From NCBI GenBank assembly GCA_963831005.1, contig CAWHOW010000059.1:1-64000 (forward strand): a stretch of DNA of 64,000 bases, in the 5' to 3' direction. The DNA comes from CAWHOW01 sp963831005 (GTDB taxonomy: Bacteria > Bacteroidota > Bacteroidia > Bacteroidales > CG2-30-32-10). Shown here in pieces: positions 9,552 to 17,289 of this stretch; the first letter of the stretch is position 1, and each line of letters opens with the position of its first letter. The translations under genes and the position numbers were made by a program. Below the pieces are notes generated by a model. That model did not search any database and was not told where the DNA came from. It saw only the letters and a program-made list of their open reading frames with translations.

Positions 9552-9641
9552 TGACTCATCCCTAAATCCCTTCTCTATAAATAGAGAAGGGACTTGATTG
9601 CTCGCCTCTTTGCTTGCAGAGAGGGGTTGGGGGGTGAGTCA
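9552..9641. repeat. MITE-like intergenic inverted repeat
   Basis: TGACTCATCCC at the left end and GGGGTGAGTCA at the right end form inverted termini. A smaller hairpin (CCCTTCTCT..AGAGAAGGG) lies inside, and GAGAGGGGTTGGGGGG lies near the right end. Similar TGACTCA..TGAGTCA elements are familiar dispersed repeats in Bacteroidota genomes. Only one copy is seen here. Confidence 0.6.
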
Positions 9642-10040
9642 GAAAAGAACTGTATATTATTTGGATAAAATAATTAGTATATAATCAATGTCTAAAGGGT
9701 ATTATATTTTTTAACGTTCTCTTTACAATAAAATAATATTCGCATAACACATCTTATGCGAAATAATATTTCCTTTGATAATCATTTTTATTTGCATGAA
9801 CCGACTGACCACATTTACAAAATGTGATGTTTTAGGAACGGAGACGGAGCAGGGCAGGATTATCCTGAAGCATCAAACCGGAAGCCATTGCAGGAAGCAT
9901 AGCTGTTTTTCTGCAATAGCATACCTTGCCTGCGCGAAAGGCAGCGCTGCAAGCCAACAGCGGGCAAATATATTTCAAAACACAAGCGAGTTATCAACTA
10001 TTCAGGGCATGCGCCCCGAAAATATAAGCATTCGGTACAA

Positions 10041-10457
10041 TATTCCATCCCTTCGACCCGGGGGTCAAAGCATTCAGATAATGGCTCAGGGTAAAAGATT
10101 CAGCGTTCCATCCCTCCGCCCGGAGGTTCGGGGCATTTGCCCTGAAGTTCCTGCCCCGGGTATGGAACAGACAGCCCTTATGCCGAAGAGCGGGGCACGG
10201 GGATACAAGTCCGGGGCACAGGGATGGAAGAGCCGGGCACAGGGATTTATTCCCGGGGCATGGGGACGGAAGAGCGGAGCACTGTCGCGCTGAGTTAGCC
10301 ATGGGGATAGAAGAGCAAGGCACGGGGACAGAGGCTCCGGGCGGAGGGATAGAGGAAACTTTACGGGGGATGGAAGCATCGGCCCCGGGGAATAGAAGAG
10401 CAAGGCAAAGGAATAGAAGAATAAGGCAGGGGGACAGAAGAACGGGGCACAGGAATA
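10041..10457. repeat. 21-bp degenerate tandem array A, GC-rich
   Basis: From 10185 to 10457 about 13 units of 20-22 bp follow one another; the consensus reads GAAGAGCGGGGC then ACAGGGATA. Individual units differ at many positions, but GAAGAG, the GGGGC core and GGGATA recur. Between 10041 and 10125 related units lie in the opposite orientation (TTCCATCCC at 10043 and 10107), spaced close to three periods, so the array is partly head-to-head. It is far richer in GC than the surrounding DNA. The period is a multiple of three, which leaves long spurious reading frames on both strands. It ends 230 bp before the gene at 10688. Confidence 0.85.
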
Positions 10458-10473
10458 GAGTGTTAATACATAG

Positions 10474-10609
10474 GACTTACGCAAATAAACGATTAAGCAA
10501 AATATATTATGCCACTATGACACAAAGACACCAGGTTTCACCAAGATTTATTAGTGTTTCTTTGTGACTTCGCGACTTTGTGGCAGGATTATGAATCTCT
10601 GCGTAAGTC
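10474..10609. repeat. MITE-like element with GACTTACGCA termini
   Basis: GACTTACGCA (10474-10483) and TGCGTAAGTC (10600-10609) are perfect 10-bp inverted termini of a 136-bp element. Its interior includes a second imperfect palindrome around CACAAAGACACC and CTTTGTGACTTCGCGACTTTGTGG. It carries no gene. It sits between array A and the gene at 10688. Confidence 0.7.
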
Positions 10610-10687
10610 ATAATACAAATAGAATTCGATTTAAATCGTATAGAGTACCAAATAAAATAAATTATTCACTTTAAAAATTTAAGAATT

Positions 10688-11440
10688 ATGGGAGAACATT
10701 ATTTGCCTAAACCCGAAAGAGTCATGGAAGGCTGGTTATCCAACTTCTCATCTCGTTTGCAAACCATAGGCGCAAGCCTTGGGTTAACGCCTGCACAAAT
10801 TGCAGCTATTGAAGCCGATTATCTTGCATGTAAATTCCTGCTCGATATCGAGGATCTGTTTAAAGCTGAACTGCACGAACGGACGGAGTATAAAAACACC
10901 CTGTTAAAAGGGAAAATTGGTACTGTTATTACCAATTACCCGGGTTTGCCTACCCTGCCTGCTGCCCCGGCACAGGTTCCGGCAGGAATTATCCCGAGGA
11001 TAGAAACTACAGTGCAGTTGATCAAGAATAGTCCGAATTATACCGAAGCCATAGGGCAGTCGCTTAAAATAATTCCGGCGGGAAAAACTCCGGGTAACCT
11101 TACTCCTTTGGAAAAAACTGAGCTCAAACCTGTTGGCAAAATAGTTGAAAACAGCGGTGTTGAAATTAAAATTAAATGGGCAAAAGGCAATGCCGACGGT
11201 GTTATAGTGTATGTAAATACAGCTCCAACCGCCGCCCCAGCGGCAGGAACCAAGGTTGATGCCGAAGCAGCGATTAGCTGGGTTGAATATGGGCGTTACA
11301 ACTTTTCACCATTTGTTGATACCCGCAAAAATGCCGGCACACAGCCCGAAACCCGCATGTACAAGCTGCAATACTTTGAAAAGGACAAACCCGTTGGCAT
11401 GATGTCGGATATTATTAAAGTTGTTGCTGCTATTTATTAA
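10688..11440 (+). CDS. Hypothetical protein, array-associated paralogue family
   Basis: This 250-residue protein has no signal peptide. Residues ~10-95 are helical (WLSNFSSRLQTIGASLGLTPAQI, then a DYLACKFLLD segment), followed by a Pro/Ala-rich linker, and then IIPRIETTVQLIKNSPNYTEA with IGQSLKII near residues 100-130. The C-terminal ~90 residues look like a fibronectin-III-like beta sandwich. The interrupted gene at 43247 shares the same sequence of motifs, so the two are paralogues. From general knowledge, such proteins recur in many copies in Bacteroidota genomes with no assigned function. The start at 10688 is preceded by an A/T-rich leader. Array A and a MITE lie upstream; another MITE begins directly after the stop. 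Confidence 0.85.
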   Translation: MGEHYLPKPERVMEGWLSNFSSRLQTIGASLGLTPAQIAAIEADYLACKFLLDIEDLFKAELHERTEYKNTLLKGKIGTVITNYPGLPTLPAAPAQVPAGIIPRIETTVQLIKNSPNYTEAIGQSLKIIPAGKTPGNLTPLEKTELKPVGKIVENSGVEIKIKWAKGNADGVIVYVNTAPTAAPAAGTKVDAEAAISWVEYGRYNFSPFVDTRKNAGTQPETRMYKLQYFEKDKPVGMMSDIIKVVAAIY

Positions 11441-11630
11441 TAACTGATGTTACGCAAAGAAAATAACCGCAGAGACCACAGAGAAAATTTATCGCAGAGA
11501 TACGCAGAGAAATATAATGACAGAAAACGAAATTAGATAAATAATTATTAACTCAACGGTTCTCTGCGTAAAACCTCAGCGAACTCTGCGGTTAAAAATT
11601 AAAATGTGTTTCTACGTAACATGAGTTAAT
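11441..11630 (+). repeat. 190-bp MITE-like element, copy 1
   Basis: The element begins directly after the preceding stop codon. Its ends are imperfect inverted repeats (TAACTGATGTTACGCAAA at the left; the right end read in reverse is TAACTCATGTTACGTAGA). Inside are nested ACCGCAGAG/CTCTGCGGT palindromes. A nearly identical copy in reverse orientation lies at 55551-55740. Confidence 0.9.
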
Positions 11631-11655
11631 AAGATAGACCCGCGCAACAGGAACC

Positions 11656-11690
11656 AAGTCCCGGGAGTTTTTCCCGGGACTTTTATTTTA
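11656..11690 (+). terminator. Intrinsic terminator
   Basis: AAGTCCCGGGA (11656-11666) and TCCCGGGACTT (11672-11682) form a perfect 11-bp stem followed by TTATTTTA. It probably ends transcripts from the gene at 10688, reading through the MITE. Confidence 0.85.
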
Positions 11691-11695
11691 CTGAA

Positions 11696-11727
11696 TTTGA
11701 CAACAGCGTTAATATTTTATATCTTTA
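11696..11727 (+). promoter_or_regulatory. Bacteroidota-type promoter for the T9SS cargo gene
   Basis: TTTG at 11696-11699 and TATCTTTA at 11720-11727 are 20 bp apart and 23 bp upstream of the start at 11750, close to the Bacteroidota consensus. Confidence 0.55.
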
Positions 11728-11749
11728 CGCTTTTTAAAACCAGTTAGAT

Positions 11750-12595
11750 ATGAAAAAAATATACATTATTATTATGCTCGCCATACTTGGCATGAGGGTA
11801 AATGCGCAGATTACTTTAGAACACACTTATGATAGTGCCTCGACGAATGGTGGTTCTGGTTTTATAGCATCACAGTTAGTATATGTAAAGTTAGATGTTT
11901 CTGGAGAAAAATACCTAAATATAAACAAGACAGGTAAATATATTAGTGTCTATAATTTAAATCATTCGTTGATGAAAAAAATTTCCTATGACAGTTTCCC
12001 ACAAGCTTGTAACGGAATTGCTACTTTTCTTTATTTTTCTGAGAATTTATTTGGCAATGATAATTTAATGGAATTTATGTATGTATGGGGCGACTGCCCT
12101 GGTGCTTCACACACTAGGATATATAAAGAAGATGGCACTTGTATTTTTTCAGCAGATAGTATGGCCCCTTGGGTGAATATTAATGTTCAACAATTACAAT
12201 ATCCTATCTTTAATACTTCTCAAGGGACAAAAATGATTTTGAGTCATCAATCTAATGGGACAGCTAAACTATATAGTTTACCCGGCACTTTAAATACTGC
12301 CATACAAGAAGCAAATAACCAATTAATGCAGGCACAGCGTGGGCAGCTTAGCAACTTGTACCCAAACCCAAGTAATGGCACTGTAACATTGCAATATGAA
12401 TTGCCTAAAGGAGAAACAGAAGGAGAACTAATTTTGTACAATATGCAGGGCACAGAAGTAAAGCGTTACAAAGTGGATAATACTTTTAAAGATGTGTTAA
12501 TAGATAACACACAGCTACCGGCAGGTACTTATTTTTACCAGTTGCAAACCACGGGGGAGAGTAGTGGGGGAAAGAAGATGGTGGTGATAAAGTAA
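11750..12595 (+). CDS. Secreted protein with T9SS type A C-terminal sorting domain
   Basis: The 281-residue protein has a signal peptide (MKKIYIIIMLAILGMRVNAQ, cleavage after Ala-Gln). The central ~170 residues have no recognisable domain. The last ~75 residues are a type A sorting domain (TIGR04183): NLYPNPSNGTVTLQY, then LYNMQGTEVKRY, then LPAGTYFYQLQT and the final KKMVVIK. Such proteins cross the inner membrane by Sec and the outer membrane by the T9SS, whose core genes lie at 16.4-22.5 kb. A terminator and promoter precede it; the 139-bp array follows its stop. Confidence 0.88.
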   Translation: MKKIYIIIMLAILGMRVNAQITLEHTYDSASTNGGSGFIASQLVYVKLDVSGEKYLNINKTGKYISVYNLNHSLMKKISYDSFPQACNGIATFLYFSENLFGNDNLMEFMYVWGDCPGASHTRIYKEDGTCIFSADSMAPWVNINVQQLQYPIFNTSQGTKMILSHQSNGTAKLYSLPGTLNTAIQEANNQLMQAQRGQLSNLYPNPSNGTVTLQYELPKGETEGELILYNMQGTEVKRYKVDNTFKDVLIDNTQLPAGTYFYQLQTTGESSGGKKMVVIK

Positions 12596-12601
12596 GCTTG
12601 T

Positions 12602-13519
12602 AAAAGAATAATCAATATCCAACACTCAATGTCCAATGATGAAGTAAAGAGTTACTTGGAAATTCGGCGTTCGATATTGGATATTGGAAATTGAGAATCC
12701 TTATTTCAGTAGGCAGGTGGCAGCGGCAGTAAGTAGTTAAAAAAGAATAATCAATATCCAACACTCAATGTCCAATGATGAAGTAAAGAGTTACTTGGAA
12801 ATTCGGCGTTCGATATTGGATATTGGAAATTGAGAATCCTTATTTCAGTAGGCAGGTGGCAGCGGCAGTAAGTAGTTAAAAAAGAATAATCAATATCCAA
12901 CACTCAATGTCCAATGATGAAGTAAAGAGTTACTTGGAAATTCGGCGTTCGATATTGGATATTGGAAATTGAGAATCCTTATTTCAGTAGGCAGGTGGCA
13001 GCGGCAGTAAGTAGTTAAAAAAGAATAATCAATATCCAACACTCAATGTCCAATGATGAAGTAAAGAGTTACTTGGAAATTCGGCGTTCGATATTGGATA
13101 TTGGAAATTGAGAATCCTTATTTCAGTAGGCAGGTGGCAGCGGCAGTAAGTAGTTAAAAAAGAATAATCAATATCCAACACTCAATGTCCAATGATGAAG
13201 TAAAGAGTTACTTGGAAATTCGGCGTTCGATATTGGATATTGGAAATTGAGAATCCTTATTTCAGTAGGCAGGTGGCAGCGGCAGTAAGTAGTTAAAAAA
13301 GAATAATCAATATCCAACACTCAATGTCCAATGATGAAGTAAAGAGTTACTTGGAAATTCGGCGTTCGATATTGGATATTGGAAATTGAGAATCCTTATT
13401 TCAGTAGGCAGGTGGCAGCGGCAGTAAGTAGTTAAAAAAGAATAATCAATATCCAACACTCAATGTCCAATGATGAAGTAAAGAGTTACTTGGAAATTCG
13501 GCGTTCGATATTGGATATT
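12602..13519. repeat. Perfect 139-bp tandem array, six full copies plus one partial
   Basis: The marker GAATAATCAATATCCAACAC recurs at 12606, 12745, 12884, 13023, 13162, 13301 and 13440, always 139 bp apart, and the copies appear identical by eye. The seventh copy stops after 84 bp and runs into CCTGCCTACTGC-rich DNA. Each unit is itself a loose palindrome: ATCCAACACTCAATGTCC on one arm and GATATTGGATATTGG on the other. No open reading frame is kept. The sequence resembles a dispersed Bacteroidota intergenic element that has been amplified in place. Confidence 0.95.
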
Positions 13520-13593
13520 AAACTTTTTCCTGCCTACTGCTCCTGCCTACTGCCTACTTTTATAAGGTGTAAGCTTTTCCAGATAATTTCGCC

Positions 13594-15696
13594 TTAGCTG
13601 ATGCGGCTCCAGTTTGTCTTCTCCCTGTTCAGTTCGGCAATGTGCCTTGCAATAGGAAGGTTTTCGGGCTTTGTAAGCGAAGGGTCTTTTTCCAGCAATT
13701 CAATGGCTACATTCCGCGCATAGCGGAGCAGCTTTTCATCTTTCACAATATCGGCAAGTTTCAGGTCCAGTATGCCGCTTTGCTGCGTGCCTTCAATATC
13801 GCCGGGACCGCGAAGGCGCAGGTCAACCTCGGCTATTTCAAAACCATCGGTGGTTCGCACCATAGTTTCAATGCGCTTTTTCCCGTCCGAAGTAAGTTTG
13901 TGGCTGGTCATCAATATGCAATACGACTGGTCGGCGCCACGGCCAACCCTTCCACGCAACTGGTGCAACTGCGACAAACCAAAACGCTCGGCATTTTCGA
14001 TTATCATAACTGAGGCATTGGCCACATCAACACCGACTTCGATTACAGTGGTGGCAACCATAATATTGGTTTCGCCTTTCACAAAACGCTGCATTTCGTA
14101 TTCCTTTTCCCCCGGCTTCATTTGCCCGTGCACTATGCTAACGGCATAATCGGGCAAAGGGAACTCCCTAACAATGCTGTCGTAGCCATCCATCAGGAAT
14201 TTCAGGTCAAGCGTTTCCGATTCATTTATCAAAGGATACACTACATAAATCTGCCGGCCTTCCTTTATCTGCTTTTTCATGAAGCCGAAAACGCGCAGCC
14301 TGTCAGAATCGTATGAATGAAGCGTCTTTATAGGCTTACGTCCGGGAGGTAATTCATCAATAACTGATATATCAAGGTCGCCATACAGCGTCATGGCAAG
14401 GGTTCGCGGAATAGGCGTGGCTGTCATTACAAGCACGTGCGGGGGCCTATCGTTCTTTGTCCATAAGCTTGCACGTTGTGCCACGCCGAACCTGTGCTGC
14501 TCATCGATCACCACAAAGCCAAGGTTTTTGAACTGCACTTTCTCTTCAAGCAACGCATGAGTACCGACCAATATATGAAGAGAACCATCTTCAAGCTGTT
14601 CGTGAAGCTTTTTCCTGTATGCTTTTTTAGTGCTGCCGGTAAGCAATTCAACAGTTACATTCATACCTGCAAGCAATTTCTTAATGCTTTCAAAATGCTG
14701 CTGCGCCAGTATTTCGGTAGGAGCCATAAGGCACGACTGGTAATTATTATCGAGGGCTATAAGCATGCACATAAGCGCAACAATTGTTTTGCCGCTGCCC
14801 ACATCGCCCTGCAGCAGCCTGTTCATCTGCATTTCCGAGCCAATGTCGTTACGGATTTCCTTGATTACTTTTTTCTGAGCATTTGTCAGAGAGAAGGGGA
14901 GGTGATGATGAAAAAAATCGTTGAAATACGCGCCAACGGAAGAGAATTTATACCCGTTGAATTTTGAAGTACGGACTAATTTTAATTTCAGCAGTTTTAA
15001 CTGCACAAATAACAATTCTTCGAATTTCAGGCGTAGCTGGGCCTTCTGCAGTTTTTCGTGATTAGCAGGAAAATGAATATTCAGCAGTGCTTCTTCCCTT
15101 GTAATGAGCTTTAAGTTTTGAATAATTTCTGCGGAAAGAGTTTCGGGAATTTGTCCTTCAAGCGCAATGAGCAAGGTTTTCATCAGCTTGCTTATCCCTT
15201 TGCTGTCGAGTGCTCTTGATTTAAGTTTTTCTGTTGAAGAATAGAACGCCTGCAATGATGAAACTATGGGAGCATTATCATCGGTGGGCAATTCAACTTC
15301 GGGATGAGTTATATTAAGCTTCGCATTGAAATAAGAGGGTTTCCCGAAAATAACATATTGCTGCCCAGTTTTGAATTTATCCTTCAGCCATTTAAACCCG
15401 TTGAACCATACCAACTCTATAGAACCTGTGTCATCACGAAAGCGAGCATTCATCCTTATAATGCGTTTCCCGCCTGTCAGTTCAATTTTGTCAATATATC
15501 CTTTGATCTGAACATATGCCAGGTCGCTGTTGATTTCTGCTACTTTATAGAATTTGCTTCGGTCCACATACCTGAAAGGGTAATAGCCAGCAAGGTCACC
15601 GAAAGTAAAGATGCCGAGCTCTTTCTTAAGCAGTTCAGCCCTATGCGGGCCAACGCCTTTAAGATACTCAATGGCTGTTTCGGAAATGTGTGGCAT
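13594..15696 (-). CDS. recG: ATP-dependent DNA helicase RecG
   Basis: RecG remodels stalled forks and branched DNA. I choose the ATG at 15696 (700 residues, MPHISETAIEYLKGVGPHRA), because the longer frame to 15741 adds an unconserved hydrophobic stretch that overlaps an upstream terminator. The N-terminal wedge (OB-fold) domain is followed by Walker A GDVGSGKT near residue 295, the DEQHRFGV box near 395, MTATPIPRTLA, and the helicase C motif RGRVGRGADQSYC near 600. Length is typical. It lies downstream of a small membrane-protein gene on the same strand but is separated from it by a terminator. Confidence 0.97.
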   Translation of the reverse strand: MPHISETAIEYLKGVGPHRAELLKKELGIFTFGDLAGYYPFRYVDRSKFYKVAEINSDLAYVQIKGYIDKIELTGGKRIIRMNARFRDDTGSIELVWFNGFKWLKDKFKTGQQYVIFGKPSYFNAKLNITHPEVELPTDDNAPIVSSLQAFYSSTEKLKSRALDSKGISKLMKTLLIALEGQIPETLSAEIIQNLKLITREEALLNIHFPANHEKLQKAQLRLKFEELLFVQLKLLKLKLVRTSKFNGYKFSSVGAYFNDFFHHHLPFSLTNAQKKVIKEIRNDIGSEMQMNRLLQGDVGSGKTIVALMCMLIALDNNYQSCLMAPTEILAQQHFESIKKLLAGMNVTVELLTGSTKKAYRKKLHEQLEDGSLHILVGTHALLEEKVQFKNLGFVVIDEQHRFGVAQRASLWTKNDRPPHVLVMTATPIPRTLAMTLYGDLDISVIDELPPGRKPIKTLHSYDSDRLRVFGFMKKQIKEGRQIYVVYPLINESETLDLKFLMDGYDSIVREFPLPDYAVSIVHGQMKPGEKEYEMQRFVKGETNIMVATTVIEVGVDVANASVMIIENAERFGLSQLHQLRGRVGRGADQSYCILMTSHKLTSDGKKRIETMVRTTDGFEIAEVDLRLRGPGDIEGTQQSGILDLKLADIVKDEKLLRYARNVAIELLEKDPSLTKPENLPIARHIAELNREKTNWSRIS

Positions 15697-15724
15697 GTTA
15701 ACAAAATTATTAAGATGTAAAAAT

Positions 15725-15756
15725 AAAAAAACCGTAAACATTATTTACGGTTTTTT
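15725..15756 (-). terminator. Intrinsic terminator between the 15775 gene and recG
   Basis: AAAAAACCGTAAA and TTTACGGTTTTTT form a 13-bp inverted repeat with a 6-nt loop. It lies 19 bp after the stop of the minus-strand gene at 15775 and just before the recG start. Confidence 0.85.
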
Positions 15757-15774
15757 ATCAGGTATAATTAACTT

Positions 15775-16260
15775 TTAGAATAAATAACGCAGGGAAATAC
15801 AATAATCCAGAAAATCCCTTGCAGTTACATTAACATCATAATAGGGCTTAATATCCGCGCTTAGAAGCAGCGGAACATGCGGCAGTTTCCATTCTACTCC
15901 TGCAATAAAATCAATTCCTGCTGCGAAATTTTTCCCTTGCTTATTTTCATTACCACTTACCGGAAATGCACCAGCATGCACACCTGCTCCAATAAAGAAT
16001 CCAACATTTGCCAGTTCAATATTTATATTATGATTGCTGAAATGTTCTTCATACAGCAGGGTTCCACACCAGCCATTGAATTCATGTGCTATAATTAAAT
16101 CGCCCGCACCACGTGCCCTGGGAGCAAAATACCTAATTACAGTTAAACCATTTGAAGTGCCCAACCTTGCACCAATTCCAGTCAGGTATTGCGATTGCGA
16201 TTGAAATGAGATCAAAGAAAACATTAAGAGGCCAAGCAGGGCAGAAATTCTGTTATTCAT
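15775..16260 (-). CDS. Small outer-membrane beta-barrel protein
   Basis: This 161-residue protein has a signal peptide (cleavage after SQSQ near residue 23) and alternating beta strands with Gly and aromatic residues, ending in an aromatic-rich final strand LDYCISLRYLF. The segments YLTGIGARLGTSNGLTVIRYF and GVHAGAFPVSGNENK resemble small 8-stranded barrels of the OmpW/OmpX/porin type common in Bacteroidota. It follows the T9SS operon terminator by about 107 bp and has its own terminator, so it is probably transcribed alone. Its function is unknown. Confidence 0.75.
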   Translation of the reverse strand: MNNRISALLGLLMFSLISFQSQSQYLTGIGARLGTSNGLTVIRYFAPRARGAGDLIIAHEFNGWCGTLLYEEHFSNHNINIELANVGFFIGAGVHAGAFPVSGNENKQGKNFAAGIDFIAGVEWKLPHVPLLLSADIKPYYDVNVTARDFLDYCISLRYLF

Positions 16261-16366
16261 AAGTCAGTTTTATGAAAATAAAAGTATATAATTAAGTGGC
16301 CGAAATCAAGTAATTTCCTGTTTATTTATGATAAAGATTTTCACAATACCTTTCTGGTGAAATAAA

Positions 16367-16393
16367 AAAGGCTGTCGTTTTGTGACAGCCTTT
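16367..16393 (-). terminator. Terminator of the T9SS core operon
   Basis: AAAGGCTGTC and GACAGCCTTT pair around GTTTTGT, 21 bp after the gldN stop. On the minus strand a run of U follows. Confidence 0.85.
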
Positions 16394-16413
16394 ACTTTAT
16401 GTTTCAAATTTTC

Positions 16414-17268
16414 CTAATATTCCCAAAGATCATGTTCATATAGGAAAATATCATTTTTTATTCTTTCTGATTCAAGCAAAGCATCCATACCCTTTGTATA
16501 TTCTGCAATTCTTCGGTCGTAAACGTTCGATTCTTTGTAAATAAAACTGTTGAACATTCTTTTAAAGAACACATCTTCATATGTTCTTCTTTCGGCATCG
16601 TTAAAGCGATTGAAAACCTCAGCTTTTGCAAATACTTGTCTGCAATCCGGGAAATAAATCCAGAATATGGCACGATCTCCTTTTTTTGTTACTGCATCTG
16701 CTTCAAATTCTTCAAGAATTGGGCATATACCAAGTATTCTAACATCCATTACAGAACGTTGTTTATCAAAGAACCAATCCTCTTTTACCCTGAGTTGCTT
16801 AACCGCAGTGGGGTCAAAACTTTTTGCTACCAAAGTATCATATGTGTCATAAGGAGGGTATGGTCTTGTTTTCTGTAGCCTGACTGTATCTGAAAGATTT
16901 TTAATTATTTGATTATAGGTCATGGGTATTTTAAATTCATCATCATTTCCATCAAAAGCAGTTATTGAGCCTTCTTTTATTGCATCCACAACAACCTGCA
17001 TAAAACTTTTTCGACCATTCTGAGGTGCTATTGGGTAATAAAAAGGCTGGTTAATTTTCTCCCTCATATCAATAGTACGCCAAATACGCTTTGTCCACAT
17101 AGCATCTGCTTCTCTCAAGGGAGCATAAGGAATAGGTTTCCTATTTGGTGCGCTTATTTTATCATAAACGCCATCCCTGGGAGGACTATCCATAACTTGT
17201 GCCTTTATACTTAATGAACCAAGTATTGAGCTTAAAAAAACAAGAATCAAAAATTTTATTTTTATCAT
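16414..17268 (-). CDS. gldN: T9SS ring protein GldN/PorN
   Basis: GldN/PorN is a periplasmic protein that, with the lipoprotein GldK/PorK, forms the ring under the outer membrane in the type IX secretion system. The 284-residue protein has a signal peptide (cleavage near IKAQ, residue 24) and the family segments DGVYDKISAPNRKPIPY, ADAMWTKRIWRTIDMREKIN, and ICPILEEFEADAVTKKGD. Length matches the family. It is the last gene of porP-gldK-gldL-gldM-gldN, 21 bp after gldM, and a terminator follows. Confidence 0.96.
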   Translation of the reverse strand: MIKIKFLILVFLSSILGSLSIKAQVMDSPPRDGVYDKISAPNRKPIPYAPLREADAMWTKRIWRTIDMREKINQPFYYPIAPQNGRKSFMQVVVDAIKEGSITAFDGNDDEFKIPMTYNQIIKNLSDTVRLQKTRPYPPYDTYDTLVAKSFDPTAVKQLRVKEDWFFDKQRSVMDVRILGICPILEEFEADAVTKKGDRAIFWIYFPDCRQVFAKAEVFNRFNDAERRTYEDVFFKRMFNSFIYKESNVYDRRIAEYTKGMDALLESERIKNDIFLYEHDLWEY

Positions 17269-17289
17269 ATAACCTCCCTGTATTAAAAA

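Noticed and set aside
10041..10457. Array A (and B, C) as a CRISPR array
   Set aside because: There are no unique spacers between repeats; the units are contiguous and partly variable, and no cas genes are near.
9775..10567. Several open frames of 80-170 codons across array A on both strands
   Set aside because: They are open only because the repeat unit is 21 bp, a multiple of three; the translations are repetitive and unlike real proteins.
10688..11440. Array plus gene as a diversity-generating retroelement
   Set aside because: No reverse transcriptase is in the window and there is no template/variable-repeat pair with adenine-biased changes.
15697..15741. Fifteen extra N-terminal residues of RecG
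   Set aside because: They overlap the upstream terminator and are not RecG-like.
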